Assembly (NCBI GenBank): GCA_027574665.1
Contig: CM050662.1
Location: forward strand, 3,378,501-3,442,500
Direction of reading: 5' to 3'
Source: Rhynochetos jubatus
Lineage: Eukaryota > Chordata > Aves > Eurypygiformes > Rhynochetidae
DNA: 64,000 nt
Positions within the stretch are counted from its first letter, which is position 1, and each line of letters starts with the position of its first letter. The position numbers and the translations under genes are program-made. Below the pieces are notes generated by a model, which saw only the letters and a list, made by a program, of their open reading frames with translations, made no database searches and had not been told where the DNA came from. Positions 11,883 through 25,069 of the stretch are shown here, one piece after another.

Positions 11883-13254
11883 CCTTGCATGCCAGGCACT
11901 GTTTGCCTCTGGCTATCTTCTCTGCCTGTAGGACCCTGCTTTGCAAACACTACTCCGAGCCCAAGACCCCCATGATGAGATGGGCAGTCCTCAGCAACCC
12001 CTCTTGTCACCTGCTCCTTGACAAGCACTGCAGAAAAAAGCAGCCAAAGCAGGCAGCACCAGGGCAGGGGGAGGAGGCACGGCTGCAATCAGCTCTCTAT
12101 GCCACAGCATCTGTTCTCTGACGCAGCCCTCTGTGCACCCCACTGTCTGCTTCATCCCCAGCCAAGCACCCCTGGGCACTGGAGAGCTGCTTCTGGGCAA
12201 AGCCAGGGCTTTCCTTTCACAAGGGCTTACTGCTGCAGTTTCCTCTCTGCAAAACTGGGGCCAAACTCTCTGCTCTGGGATAAACCCAGTGATGTTTCTC
12301 ATACTTGTGGAGAAAATATCTCATGATGATGAAGATGTGTGACTGATCTTGCAAAGCCTGCCTGACCCTGCAGAGACCAAGACTACAGGTTACAGAGAGG
12401 CAACTTGTCCTGCCCCTCTGGGTCAGGGCTTTGGGGTCCCTCCTCCTATTCCTGCACAATAAGACATTTTGTCCAGATGACTAGACTTCAAAATTTCCGT
12501 CGCAGAGTCATTCAACAGATGTACCTACAATTGCTGTTTCCACCTGTCTATCTGATTAGGACCTTCCTTCGCCTGCCTTCAGATTCCCATGAGAGATGTT
12601 GATGCATTTCCCAACACTGGAAGGCCAGTATGACTCCATACCAAGCAGCAAGGCTGCAACTGCTGCTGACATCCCCAGAGCTGGCCCTTCCACAAAGGAA
12701 GGAGCCTGAAAGCGCAAGACACATCTCCTCCATCACTAGGGATGCATTTTGCACCAGCCCTCTGATCACTGCCACAGAAGACTGTGTGAGGAGAGGGCAG
12801 GAGTGCCAGGGGTAAGTCACGGGGGCAAAACCACAATGCACAGCCTGCAGAGGCTGTCGGTTGTGTTCCCAGTCCACCCCCGCCCTCATAGTCCCACTGG
12901 ACACCGCCGCAATTTTGTTATTTTCCAGAAGTCTCTCTGGCTATCGGGTCTATTGTTGGGTTGAAGATGGAGCTGTAAAGTTATCGCTGCTGGGATCACT
13001 GTCTTTTCATGAAGGCTGGTGTACTTCCTTTTTCCAAATCCTCTGGTAATTTCCTGCTTCTCTGTAACTTAAACAACTCTATTGTCGGTCGCTGCTTTAT
13101 TTCATAAGCTCAGTCCCACCCCGTTCCGTGCTGCATGCCCCCAGCCCTGCTGATCCGTACAGGTTCACCCTGCCTTTGCTCAGAAATTATATCTGACAAT
13201 TTGACAAGATTTTCTTTGTTGTCTTATTGTCTGTAGACAGTCTTTAGCTTTTTT
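11883..13254. other. Gene-free unique DNA, 1.4 kb
   Basis: The interval holds copy B of the 48-bp duplicate at 12269-12316 and otherwise unique sequence. No exon, RNA gene or further repeat is recognised. Short open frames on both strands translate without any recognisable motif. Confidence 0.55.
12269..12316. repeat. 48-bp dispersed duplicate, copy B
   Basis: This is the second copy of the module at 9446-9493, in direct orientation, with 46 of 48 identical positions and about 2.8 kb between the copies. The left flank (ggggccaaac) and right flank (tatctcatgatgatg) differ from those of copy A, so the homologous unit is short. There are no obvious target-site duplications or terminal inverted repeats. 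Confidence 0.85.
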
Positions 13255-13445
13255 TTTTTCTTTTGGTTAAAGGCAGATTTTAGAAGGCTGTGCAGCAGTT
13301 CAGCCATTTGAGAGTCATCATTAATTTAATCTTCTTCCTAATTTATTAATGGCTCCTACTTTCTCTCCAGTATTTGAGACTCCCCTGGTATATTTGTAAA
13401 AACCATCTTATTCCCCTTAACCTCTTTGGCAGCATTAGCTCCTTC
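13255..13445 (-). mobile_element. Ancient CR1 ORF2 fragment (endonuclease-RT linker)
   Basis: Translated on the minus strand from about 13440 downward, the fragment gives AAKEVKGNK, then ERK and EPLIN, then DDSQMAELL and finally SAFN, with several in-frame stops. This order reproduces the CR1 ORF2 linker between endonuclease and reverse transcriptase. In family members that linker has the pattern EVKGNKKGFYKY...K.K..E..GPL.N..G...T.D...AE..N..FASVF. The element is an old copy, decayed by stops and small indels, and its boundaries beyond the aligned 190 bases are unclear. A run of 10-11 T at 13249-13259 borders it. Confidence 0.65.
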
Positions 13446-16400
13446 TGACTTCCCTCCCTGTCTCCAGGACAGTCACGTCCCATCCCATCAGATCTCCCAG
13501 CAGTTTTGCTACCTCCTCTTTCTTTGTGTGCTTCTTGTTAGGTGAATTGCTGGAAGCTTCCCCCGTGTGGAGGGAAAATGTCAGGCTCTCCCCATGCCAC
13601 CCCAAAAAATAACACCCTGTGGTCCTCACATCTCTCGATGGCAGTCAAGGGAGCGCGGAGCACGATGCAGGGTCTGTAGCTTGCTGGTTTATGAATTACA
13701 ACCCAGAAAAGGTGCGTCTCTCCCCGAGCTGGTAAAGCAGCCCAAGACTTTGGGAAGAAATCTCTCCTCGTCAGCTGTACTCTGCATGTAATAGCTGGAG
13801 TTGCTAGGGCACACCAGCTAACACATGATAAATGGAGTAAACTGATAAACAAACATCACTTAAAGAGGCGAGAAAAGTGCCCTGACTGACCTGCAACAGC
13901 AAATATATTAGGCTTAATCCATCACTGGTCAAAGTTCCCTGAATAGCACAAGATCCCAGGGCTGCAAATCCCTCTGAAGTGCTCCAGGGGCTAGAAGGGG
14001 ACCCCAAAAAGCTCCTCATTGCTTGAAACATGGTAATAACAGATTCACTGGTGACCAAGCTTGTAGGAACCCTGTCTTGCCTAAAAGCTGGCTTGGAGGA
14101 GGGAGGGTGGCAACTGCTGAGGGCAGCTTCTTCTGAAAACCCATCTGCAGGGGACATACTGGATGAGACTGGGAGGTCCTGCTACTGGGGACCTGGCCAG
14201 CCCAGATCCTGGAGAGTAGCCCAACCTCTCATCTCTGCCCAGATGCTGCCTATATACCCATCACCGTCTTCACCACTCACGTGGCTCTGAATCAATGCCC
14301 CCAGCTGCAAATGCATCCACAGCCGGGAAGCAGCTGGTTACTCTATGGAGACAGCATTGCCCGTCTGCCCTGTGTGGCCTCAGAGACGTGGCAAGAGGGA
14401 ACAGAGCTATAATTTTACAGGAAATGATGAGGATGTGACTTTGTTTTTCATTCCTTCATTCGCAAATGAAACAGGCCCATCAAAGTCTGATATTTTTTTC
14501 TAGAAATGAAGTTCTGGAAGCATTTCTTTTGGATCAGTACAAATGTTCAGTGTCAACAAAGCCAAAATACGTCATTGCAATTTGGACTTTTTCAAACAGA
14601 AGTAAAAAGAACACTTAAATTAAATTTGTTCCTAAATGTCATTTTGAACAAAGAGAGAAATTCCTCAGCCTGGAAATGTTGAAACAGACAGTTTGATAGC
14701 ACCAGAATAGTTAATACTATTAAAATAAAATGGGAATAGACACATTTTATTCCAGTTTTTGATTTGGACGAAACCACCATAAAAGATACAATCTCAAACA
14801 TTTTGAGGGAGTAATTTAGCACTGTGTGCTCCGAGCAAGGTGAGGGCACCCCTGCTCTGTACTGGAGGCATTTGGGGCTGTAGCAGTGGCTGGGTCTGGA
14901 TATGGGAAGCAGCTATGGGGCTCCACCCCCACCCCCTCCTGCAGGACACTGTGTCGGGTTGTGCCAGCTCTGCCCACTGTGTCTTGGATGCAGCTGTTGT
15001 ATCATCCCATGGGCACAGCAGCTCTGTGTCACTGCATGGGCATTGCATACTGTGCTGCTGAGGTGCCTCTGAAATAATCCATCCAAAAAAATCGTCCCTT
15101 TTCAGGACACATGATGAAATGCTGATTTGTTGAGCAAGAAATGTTTTGCTCCGAGCACCTCATGTCTGTCAGATTTTCACCATGCCTACAACCTGCCCCA
15201 AAGCAGGAGTCTCGCCCCAGTGCAGCCTTTCTAGGATAACTCCAATCTTGTAAGGACTGATGAACTTCTGCATCAGTTCATTTCAGAGCAAAATCGTTAG
15301 GAGAAAAAAACCACCATCATGAACTGGAACTGTCAAAGCACAAATTGTGTTCCCAGATTGCTAGAAATGAGCAAAATGGAGTCTGGTCAGCAGCAGCTGG
15401 GGCTTCTCAGCCCTCTTGCTTGCTCAGGATTGCTTTAGGTCTCTCCCTGTGATTCAGCTGTCCTTCCCCACGCTGCCAATTTTGACATGCGTGACAGCCC
15501 CTCACATTTGCAGTGCCCATTGCTCCGGCATCTCTACCTACTGGGTCCCTGCCTCCCCCTCCAGTACCACTCTCTGGGTTTGAGCCACCTTGCCACCTTG
15601 CCAGGTCTTCTCTTCAGTCCTCTGTGGGCTCAGCCACCCTCTCAAGAACTCCTGGCACTAAGAATCCCCATCATTCCAGCTACCATGCCTCTCTGCCTCC
15701 AGGCTCCCCAGGTTTTCTATCTGTTGTCCAAAGCATTGCTTAAAATATCTTTGGTTTTTTTTTTTTTTCACTCAAAGTTGCATTCTATTTAGCCAACGTG
15801 TTTTGACTACAGGGATGATATTCTCCATCCAAATTGCTAGCAGATGTAAAATGCAGACCCTGCCTAAAAGGGAGCCAAGACTGCATACCCACCACTCCCA
15901 GAATGGCAGGCCAGAAGCGCCATGCCTCCCTGCGTGTGTCACCTTGCCCTGTGCCAGTGATGGCACCGCTCTCCCTTTAGTAGCCAGGATCCCAGACAGA
16001 AGTCAGACAGGAGCCTCCCACGTAAGCCGTAATTTCATTACTGGCCAGCAATGCACTTGCAAATTTCCAGCTTGTGAAGCTGAAGAGACACCAGTTCCCA
16101 TTCCCAGAGTATCCCCTGGAAAGACAAAAGGAAGAGGGGTGAGCACGAGCATGGAGAGGCCAAGGGCAAAGACAGCCCCAGACAGCACCCAGCAGCTCCT
16201 ATTTCCATAACCAGCAGCAGGGGTGGCTTGGGGGTGCGAGGACAGCTTGGGTTCCTCCCCTCCCAGCGCTCCTCCTGAGCAGGACTGAGTGACAGGCTGG
16301 GTCTGGCTGCAGCGTGGACCCAGGCCAGGGCTGGCATGTCATTGTAGTCATTCATTTATTTTTTTTCTCAGATGGATAAAAGCAGAAATCCACAGCACTT

Positions 16401-19264
16401 GGGCTGGAATGCCCTGTGGTTGCCTTACAGCAGAAGCCAACCTCAGATACGGTCACACAAACACAGAACAGACAATGAGAAGATCTAATTATAGAGAGGA
16501 GAAAAGCAGTCATCTAACCAGGCAAAGATTCTTATTCCTACCAGCCGACTCAGAGTGGAAGGTGGGAGGACAAAAGAAACAGGGAAATGCTGCTCTGGGC
16601 TGACTCATGGTTCACTTGACCCCAAGGAACACATGTCCCCATCTGCAGGAGTGAGCACACATAAGGATGACAAGCAGGTGTTACATCAGTCCATCTGGGT
16701 GATGGCAGGTACCTGCATCACCAGCCCTACCCCAGTACAGGCTGCGAGACATGGCTCCAGTGCCGTGTATCCCATGAATCAGTATTTAACACTGTGGAAA
16801 AACATCTGTCTCTGCAGGATGGGCTCTAAAGGCTCTAAAGGACTGTCCCCCAGCTCTTGCATGCTGGTGGGGAATAAATAACCTTTCACCCCAGCTGCAA
16901 ACCTGCTTCTTGAGCACTTGCAGGCATTTCAAGGTGGCAGGGATTGCTCAGCTGCTGAATGACTGTCATGTCTCTTCTCATGGACTTGGGGATATATAGC
17001 AAGTAAAGAAGCCGATATTGTGTGGGATTGACTTCCCAGCCAGGCTTCGAGGATTTCAAATCAGGTTTCTGGATGCTGTCGTAACAGCAATAATATGGAG
17101 GGCTCGCTGAGGTGTCAGAAGGGAGCACTGCACCTGCAGCAGCAGCTGGGGTCACCCTGTGGAGGATGCAGGGCGGTGGGTGCCAGGGGACTGCGGGAGC
17201 AAACAAGGATGCTGCGTGCCCTCAGCACCAAGAGCCAGAAGCACTCCTCAGTCCACACCCCTTCCCAAACCCTCCCTGGAGCAAACGGCACAGCAAGCAA
17301 CAGTGTTGGCTGCAGCAAACTGCAGGGCAAGCTGCTGGGAGATGCCTGTTTGCAGGCAGTTTGGGGGGTGGGCTGTGTGCGGACTCTGCAGCCCATGGTG
17401 GGTGCACTGGCCATGACGACCTTGTGACACAGGGTGATGGGTGGCCGCTGCTGAGCTGGGAGTTGGAATCCCATGGGAACAATGTAGAGGCTGGATGAGT
17501 CTCAGCAGGTATCTGGGGCTCCTCTTCCAGCTGATGTGCATCTCCCAGGATCAAGCTGGACCCCAGGGCCATTTTAAAAACTCTTCTCTCTGTCAGGTGC
17601 CTGCCCTGCCTGCTGCCTTGGGCAGAGCCCAGGCAGTTCAGGGTGCTTTCATTTGGCCGAGGATGGTGGCAGTTTGTGCTCACCCTCTGCTCACGAGTAC
17701 AGGAATGGGACTGCGTTTTCAGCCCTAAAACTTTAAGTAAATATGTTTCAGAGAAAGGTTGAGAGAACTTTCTGGGAGGAGGTAAATGAGGGTTGCCTTG
17801 TGGCTTCTCCCTAGGAATTCAGCTGTCAGCAGCTACCCTCTGCCCCTTCCTTCTTACCTGCCATGGGACTCCCCATCCCCTCTGGGTTGGGCTTTGCAGA
17901 TCCAGGCATCCTGAGAGCTGTGAGCACCTGTGACCATCTCCCAGCAGAGTTTCCTCTCCAGGCATCCAGCAGCCAGGCTCGCATGCCATCCAGGCAGCCA
18001 CTTTGCTGGGCTACAGAAGTGCCATGTCACCACAGGAAGCCTGGCAATCCCTGTCACTGGCCTGACACAGATCCACAGGCTTTCTCCAAGAGCTGACGTC
18101 CACAAGGTCTCCAGTCAAGGAGCTGCTGCTACTGCCAGTGCTGAAGAGCTGGTCCAAAAGGAGTGATGAAGTGGAAGCAGAAACAGCTGGCGCCAGCACT
18201 GGGACCCACTGCACACAGAGAGTGGCATGTGCGTCCTGCCAGCCCGACGAAATTTCCTGAGCTGTCAGGTCAGATGGAGAAGTGCCATGTCAGCCTCATC
18301 AGGTCATGTCGTGGGGGGAACGCAGTGTGTCAGCAGCGGCATGTGCAGCTCTCACTGGCTGCAGAGCCCCGTGGGCTTTGGGAAGGCCAAAAGAAATGGC
18401 ATCTTGAAGGGAGGCAGCGCTGTGCCTTGGCACAGGGAAGTGGGGTTTTCAGTGGGGATGGGTGACAGCTGGGCTTCACACCTGCATGGCACTGGTAGTT
18501 TATCATCCATCAGCAGAGCCCAAGACGCCTGCTCCCAAAGAGTGGCCACAGAAGAAATGATTGACAACACTGAGACTGCCACCACATCACGTAGTGGCTT
18601 GTCTTGTCAGGTTTGGAGAAACCAAGTTTGTGGCAGGTGACATATTTTGATAGATGTCCTTTTCACCCGTTTTGGTGCCAAACCTCTGGGCAGCAGGCAT
18701 GGAAAAGAGCAGTGATGTGCGACAGCATTAAATCAGCTAGCTCATTCATACAAACTTGGAGCATGGTGTGCAGCAGCTCTGCATGGTCACGGGGCTGGAG
18801 ATCCCAGGCTGCAGGAGTGGAGTGGGGTGGGGTGTCACAGACCCCTTCCAGTGTTTACACCAGGGTGTGTAGCCCATCACACAAACTGGTCAATACAGTT
18901 TGCTGTGAGTTTCATCTCCCATGCTCCTATCAGGTTATTCCAGGACTCACGACTTGTTCAAACCTATTTTTCCTTGTACCAATGTCACCCATTAGCTCAA
19001 AGGATTTTCTTCCATCACCCTCCCTGGAGCATTTTTGGGGAGCGGGCTGCCCTCTGAGCCATCCTGGTGGGCTGGCAGGCTGAATCCTTCTACAGCTGGG
19101 AAGGGGGACATGCTGAGAGAGTCTCGGAGTGAGCAGGACTGGCAAGACTGTTCCTGACAAGGGCTCACTAATGCACCGTCTGCAGCGCTGATGGGTTTCT
19201 CTCTCCAGGAAATATTGCAGCTTGGCTCACACATGCCTTTTTTGCTGCTGAACCAAATTGGCAG
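13446..19264. other. Gene-free DNA, 5.8 kb
   Basis: No exon can be supported. An A+T-rich island lies at 14440-14830 and a T tract at 15755-15768, and the rest is unique DNA of mixed composition. At 16350-16371 a polypyrimidine tract ends in ctcag, and a frame stays open across a gtggga at 16562. This acceptor/donor pairing is weak and is discussed as a finding, not annotated as an exon. Open frames of 100-160 codons near 17.1-18.6 kb overlap in several frames and carry no domain. Confidence 0.5.
14440..14830. other. A+T-rich island, unknown nature
   Basis: This is roughly 390 bases of markedly A+T-rich DNA with many aaatg, attttg and ttgaaac words (for example cattttgaacaaagagag and ggaaatgttgaaac). 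Recurring aaa/ttt words of this kind are seen in some very old amniote repeats, but I cannot name a family. Alternatively it is a conserved non-coding block. No open frame of coding character is present. Confidence 0.35.
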
Positions 19265-19965
19265 TTTATGGCCCTTCGTTGACTGACTTCTCCAGCAAGC
19301 TCCTTGTGCTTTTCATTTACTTCCAGCTACAGCTGAAGTTCCTGCGTCAGTTCCTAAGTACCTGACCTCACATTTGTACTATTGAATTTCCTTCCAGGTC
19401 TCTTACTGCAGTCTTTTAAGGTCACCCAATCGCTTCTTTTTGATATTCCACTGCTGCCATGCATTGGCTTCCTCCTTTGAATCATCAGCAGGTTTTATCA
19501 GCAGTCTCCTACCTTTCGTGCAAAGATCATTAGTGGAAATATTAAGCAAAATCAGACCCCAAATGGATCTTTGAGAAACTCCATTAGTAGCCTGCCTGCA
19601 GCTTAGTGCTTGCTGTTTTAACACTATCTGTTGCTGCCTCCCCTCCAGCCATTTCCTGTCTTACCCTTGTTCCTTATCATCTCTCCATTAATCCCCATCT
19701 TCACCAGTTTAATTAATAATTTCTCATGTGTATTGCATCAAATGCTTGACTGAGGTTCAGGGAGATGAGATCTACTTCAATTCTTTTGTCTGGTAAAGCA
19801 GATACCTTCTTAAAGAAAACTATCAAGCCAACCTGCCAAGGTATGCCTTTGGTAAATCCATGTGGTATTTAATCCTGTTTTCTATTTACTTCAATGCTTT
19901 TAATTACAATTTCCTTGAAAATCTATTCCAAAGCATGGCCTATTGCTCAGTTCAGGTCTCAAGTT
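19265..19965 (-). mobile_element. Ancient CR1 LINE, RT and 3' part of ORF2
   Basis: The element follows antisense CR1 ORF2 order over about 700 bases on the plus strand: gacctcacatttgtactatt, catcagcaggttttatcagc, caaagatcattagtgg, gccatttcctgtcttaccc, gcatcaaatgcttgact and ggtaaatccatgtgg. The minus-strand frame at 19403-19624 gives NGVSQRS..G.ILLNISTNDL and then KPADDSK. These correspond to the family's SGVPQGS.LGP.LFN.FINDL and FADDTK blocks, the latter being the RT catalytic aspartate motif (the aromatic residue is now Pro). Further upstream in sense, frame-disrupted remnants of the VDL.Y.D.SKAFDTV region are visible. The element is dead, with stops and frame shifts. It belongs to an older CR1 lineage than the copies at 3.9, 11.7 and 30.2 kb. 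Confidence 0.85.
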
Positions 19966-21589
19966 GTCTTTTCTCCAGATTCTGGTTTTTTACTGTTTCT
20001 GGTCAGCCAGGTCTTCAGACCAGTGAAAGACTCCTGTGGGCAGGAGCACTGCTGTGGTCTAGAACAGAGTTACTGGAAAAGCAGTGTGGGCAAGATTGGA
20101 GAAGACTTCCAGCTGTGACCCACAGACAGCTGCCAGTGGGTCCTGCTCTGCAGTGGGAGCTGGAAGCCTTACTGGAGAGGGGTCGATGCCTGGTAGGACC
20201 AGACAGACTATGGCTGCTCTGGGGCAGGGAAACATGATGCCCACATACCCACTGTAAGCGAATATCGTTTCCAGGAGGGAGCCTCTTCTCCAAGGGTGGT
20301 TCCCACCATGTTTCATGCAGGTGGCAGGGTCTCCATACAGGGGAGCTGGGGAGTCGGAGTCCAGGTCAGCACATGTCCCTGGGAGGTGCCAGTGTGTGCA
20401 GATATCACGTATCTGCAGACAAGTTTCCATGCTAGAGGTTTCAGAGGGCACCAGAAGGCTTTGGGCTTCATGGGATCAAGCTTGGCATGTTGGAAAGGAT
20501 CAGGCATCAGATGATGCCAGAGTAAGGCTGGAGGCACCCATGCCATCTCTACATCTGATTTCAATACCCAGGGAGAAGAAATTAAAAGAAGAATGTATCG
20601 GCATCCAGGCAAGAGAATGTGGACAGCACCCAGGTGGATCCCTGCTGAGGAAAGCCATGTATCTAACCCAGCCCAGAGACCTGCAGAGCTTGGAGAGGAG
20701 ACACTGTTACCAGTATCCTGAGACAAGGGATTTAAGTGAGGAGGAACCAGGGCAACTTCTGCAGCACATGAGATGGGACACCATAAAATTACCCTCCTTT
20801 CCTGCTGAGATTCCTGAGATTCCAAGCCTCCCACAGTACAGGGATGCACTGTGCCCATGTGGTTCTTCCATTAAAAGTGGGTAGTGCCGTTCTGCCCCTT
20901 TGTGTTGGCGTTTCATGAGGCGGTTGAGCTCCCTCAGTTGTGGGATGCTTTCGTCCTTGTGCACCTCCGGCTGCTCTGTGCACACACTCGCTGGAGCTGC
21001 TGGCCCTGAAGTAGGCTTCTCCTGCCTCAGCTCATGTATAAACCATGGGACTGACCCATAATGCTTAACCCAGAAAAATGATGGCTGAAAGACATGTGAT
21101 AGCTCTTTATAAATATTTTGGGGAGAAAGAGAGGGAGGGAAGTGTAAACATCAGCAGGCCAGCTTGTTATTTAAACTATAGGCCAATGTTGGCACAAGAG
21201 CAAATGGGATAAACTATTCATGAATATATTTTGAGTAGAAATTGGAAAAACTGCTGAAGCCGTCAGATCAGGGTGGCTCTGGAAAAGCCTCCTGAGAGGA
21301 TCAGGGAGGGGTTGGCTCAGTGCCTTTTGGCTGTTTATGAAAGAGATCCTCAGAGCCCCTTGGGTTGGGCAGGTCACCCTGCTCCCAGGGGCAAGGAGGG
21401 AGGGTCCCACACCCCAGAGGTCCACATGGGAGGTGCTGCTCCATGCCCTGTTGCCACCCCATCCTTGTGCCCTACTCAGATGCTATCACTGCCCCAGGAA
21501 GCTTGTGCTGTGCCTTGCTGTGGGGCTCAAACCTTCCCTCTTGAGAGGTGGGAAAAGACTTGTGGGGACCAGCGCCCCTGGAATCACCA

Positions 21590-21780
21590 TGTCTGAACAT
21601 TGCACTTTCCTTATTTATCCAGCTCTTAATTTTCTTTGCTTAAAAAAAGGGTATTTTTTCTTTTCTATTAACAACTAGAAACCACTTTCCTCTAAGCTGG
21701 TCCCTCTGTTCAATCAGGACAAGCAAAATTATTTTAAATAAATAATTTTAAATTCCTAAACTCTTTGCTGGGAAAGAGGT
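21590..21780. other. A+T-rich block with palindromic core
   Basis: This block is strongly A+T-rich and contains an imperfect palindrome (attattttaaataaataatt near 21728-21748) and taattttctttgcttaaaa. It could be a conserved non-coding element, a matrix-attachment-like stretch or simple drift. No repeat family or reading frame is recognised. Confidence 0.25.
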
Positions 21781-24700
21781 TCCCTTGAAATGCAAGTGAG
21801 TGCAGCGGCGAGGGACAGAGGTGGTGGTCCCACAGGCAGGAGAGAAGTGGGGCTGGAGCCACCAGCACTATCACCTAGGAGGGGATGGACTCCACTCCCA
21901 GGGAGCTATTTGGATTTGGTATGAGATACTGTGATGGGTGATGGGTGGTGGGGGAGGAGGGAACAGGGCTGTCCAATATGGCATGACCTTGGCTCTGAAG
22001 GACCCCTGTCTGAGACACTGGGGCTGCAAAATCATGTCTCTGTATGCTCCTGCCTGAGCTTTGCATGGAAGACCTTTTCTCATCTCTTGATGCGCTCCAG
22101 TGTGGAACAAGGGCATCGAATGTCTGCAGCAGCACCTACAAAAAGCCCTTTGCCCAAAAGATACATTCCAGACTGGAGACCCTCATAGACCCTGCTGTCC
22201 TCCCCCACTCCTGCACACTACCTGCCCCTATTCCTCCATCTCCCTCACCCTCTCCCTGCACACTATTTTTCTGGGAAGCTGGCACAGCTGAGATGATAGG
22301 TGGCAGCTCTGCTAGGGCTGGTCTGAGCTTGCTCCTGACCTTCAGCTGATGGACCCATGGAGAGGTTCCACTGACCCCGTGCCTTGCTCCCAGCAGGCTT
22401 GACTCTGAGATTGCTATTCAGGGTACAACCAACAGGTCATCTCCCAGTTCTAGAGAACCCTATCCTGAACTGACAGAAGTGCCTGTAAACTGGAAATAAA
22501 CTAAAAGACTGTGTTTGTATTTATGGTTGGTTTTTTTTTTTTCAGCAGCATATGTTTAGTAGCAGATGCTTCCTATGGGAATGTGACCAAAGAAGGGATG
22601 CCTTTGCCTGACCCTCTTTCCACACTGTGCAGACCCAAGGGGAAAATTGAGAGCAAACATTTGTTTTCAGAGGTTCAGGAAGCTGCATTTCCACCCTGAC
22701 AGTCCCTTCCCTCTGCACAGAAAGTCCCTCTGTGTTTGCAAAGCAGTGTGTTTACCAGCCCTGGTGTATAAACAACTGTGTCCTCCTGCCAGCCTGCATT
22801 TATCTCGTAACAAAACTCAGATGCAGATTATATACAAATGAGGTGTAGCTTAGGAATTTTTGGTTAGTTCCAAAACAGCCTGAAGTGCTGAAAACATGGC
22901 ACATCTTTGAACTAGGGAATTAAAGAGTCAGAGGAATTTCTGGAGCTTCCCCACAGCCTGAATTTTGAACACCTATTACTAATATGTGTTCTTCAGACAC
23001 TAAGAATTTGCCAGATCTTCCTAATAAAAGCCTGAAACTACCTTTTAACCAGACTAGGGCTTGGCCTCTGAAGCCCGGTATCACGTGGAGCTCCAAAACA
23101 GAGGCTAATCCTGGGGAGCAGCTCCTTCCTGGTCCAGGAACACATCTCCATCCCTGGGCTGGTGTCACACTTCCCACGAGGATCCTCTTCCATTTCTTCT
23201 CCTCTTTGTCCCTGTCATGTTTAAACCCAGAAGGTGGAGGCATGGTGTGTACCAGTATATAGCAGTATGGGTGACTGGAGAGGCAGGATGAGTGTGGAAA
23301 ATTCAGCCTCTGTGTCCACGTCTGAGACAGCCTGTTGGTCAACTCTGGAGTTTGCCCAGATGACTCTGTTGTGTCTGGATTTTTCAGCCATCTTCTGGGG
23401 CTAAACCACATGCTCCAGGCTAAAGACATGAAACTCCTCTGCAACCTGGTTGGCAAAACATGTTGGAGCAGCATGTAACCTGTTACAGTCATCAGCCTAG
23501 TTGTGCCTTTCCCTGCAAGCAATGCCTGGATCTCCTACCACACACACGTGCTATGCCTTGCCAGCTGCAGAAGTAAATCTGATGGGAGGAAAAAAAGGAT
23601 TCTCTGATTCTGCCTGTGCTGCAGTGGCATCAGCTCCAGGACAGGGCCTCCAGCAGTGAGCTGCAGCCTCGAGAAATGCTGAGTGGACTGTTAGTGCCAA
23701 GAACATCTTTCCCTCGGCAAAAGGATCCTGGCTTTTGTCACTTCCCATTTCTCAACTTTCAAAAACTGGATGTTCAACTCTGCGGTCCCCAGCCTCCTCC
23801 TGCTGACTCTTCCATGCTCCCCATTACCACCCCCAGATGGGAAGCAGTGCTTTCGTACAGCTGAACCAGCAGCTGGTGTCAGCAGGTCTTGTCCCCCTGT
23901 CCAAGCATGCCAGTGCACACTGCTGGCTCTTGTGGACCTCTGCAGCTGCAATTGCCCAGTGTACAAGCCAGCACCAGGAGTGAGGCCTGTGAAAATAAAA
24001 GTGCTCTTCTGCATAGCTCCTGAGTGTTAGATGATAATCCTGTGACTTAGCTGGGACATGTTCCTTCACACAGGTAAACCCTGCAGGCATCTGCAGGCAG
24101 GAGGGCTGCGAGGAGAGGGAACGGAGCGAGGTCACAAAAACCCCCCTCCTGCAGATGCAATTCAAGGGCAGAGCTATGCTTTCTGTGGTCTGGATGGGTT
24201 GGATTTCTTGGTTTGGTTTTCCTGTGGTAGGTATCTCTGGGATAGCTTCATCTGTTACAAGGAGTGTTTCTGGTATAATGTGCCAGTATTTGTGTACCAG
24301 CAAGGCACTACTGTTCAAAATCCCCAATGAGGTTATTATAAAACCAGTAGCTTAACTGTGATGCTAACCTCAGTCAAGTGGCAACAGGCAGCTGCCTGCT
24401 CATATAACCTTATCCATGTGCCTTTGTCTCTCTGGTTTTCATTAATGAATTATGATCAACCGAAACATATAGCCTTACAGCTTGATATTGCAGCTATTTG
24501 CTGTCTGTCCAAAGGGCACAGTTTCACTAAAGTTTCGGGGACAGCAGGGAAGAATGGCTGGATTTGTGGGCCTGGGGAGGAAAGGAGCCTCCTTCTCAAC
24601 AGTGGCAAGCTCCTTGGACTGTAGAACCACCTGACCCAGCATGCTGATCCATAGGAAGGAACCCATGGCAGCAACCAGGTCCTAGGAGAGAGGATGGATT

Positions 24701-25069
24701 TCTTAGTTTGGGTCTTGAAGACAGATTTTGGAAAGAAAACTCCTCTGGGATAACTGTCAAAGCCTATCTGTGACATCTAAGTTCCCTGGATCGTGAACAG
24801 TTTCTGAGTTTCTGAGGAGCCTTGCAGCCCAATGGCTGGAAATAGCAATCCTGCCAGGAGGAAATAGCCATGCCTCAGAGAGGTACAGGTTGAAGGGCTC
24901 CTCTAGCTCCATGCCACTACATGCTCCTCCATCCCAGGAGGCTGCCAACATGCTCTCGCTACCTCCAGGGGTTTCTGGTCATCCTTCTCTGGGAGATGTT
25001 GCTAGAATGCACGGGCCACTTAAAGAGTTGCAAAATATGGTTGCTGGCAAGAACAGAGAGAAGTGCCTA

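Noticed and set aside
19403-19624. Host gene with a reverse-transcriptase-like peptide
   Set aside because: The peptide is the decayed RT of an ancient CR1, with stops and frame shifts on both sides.
20313-20884. 189-codon plus and 181-codon minus frames opposite each other
   Set aside because: Mutually open frames on both strands without a domain point to low stop density, not coding.
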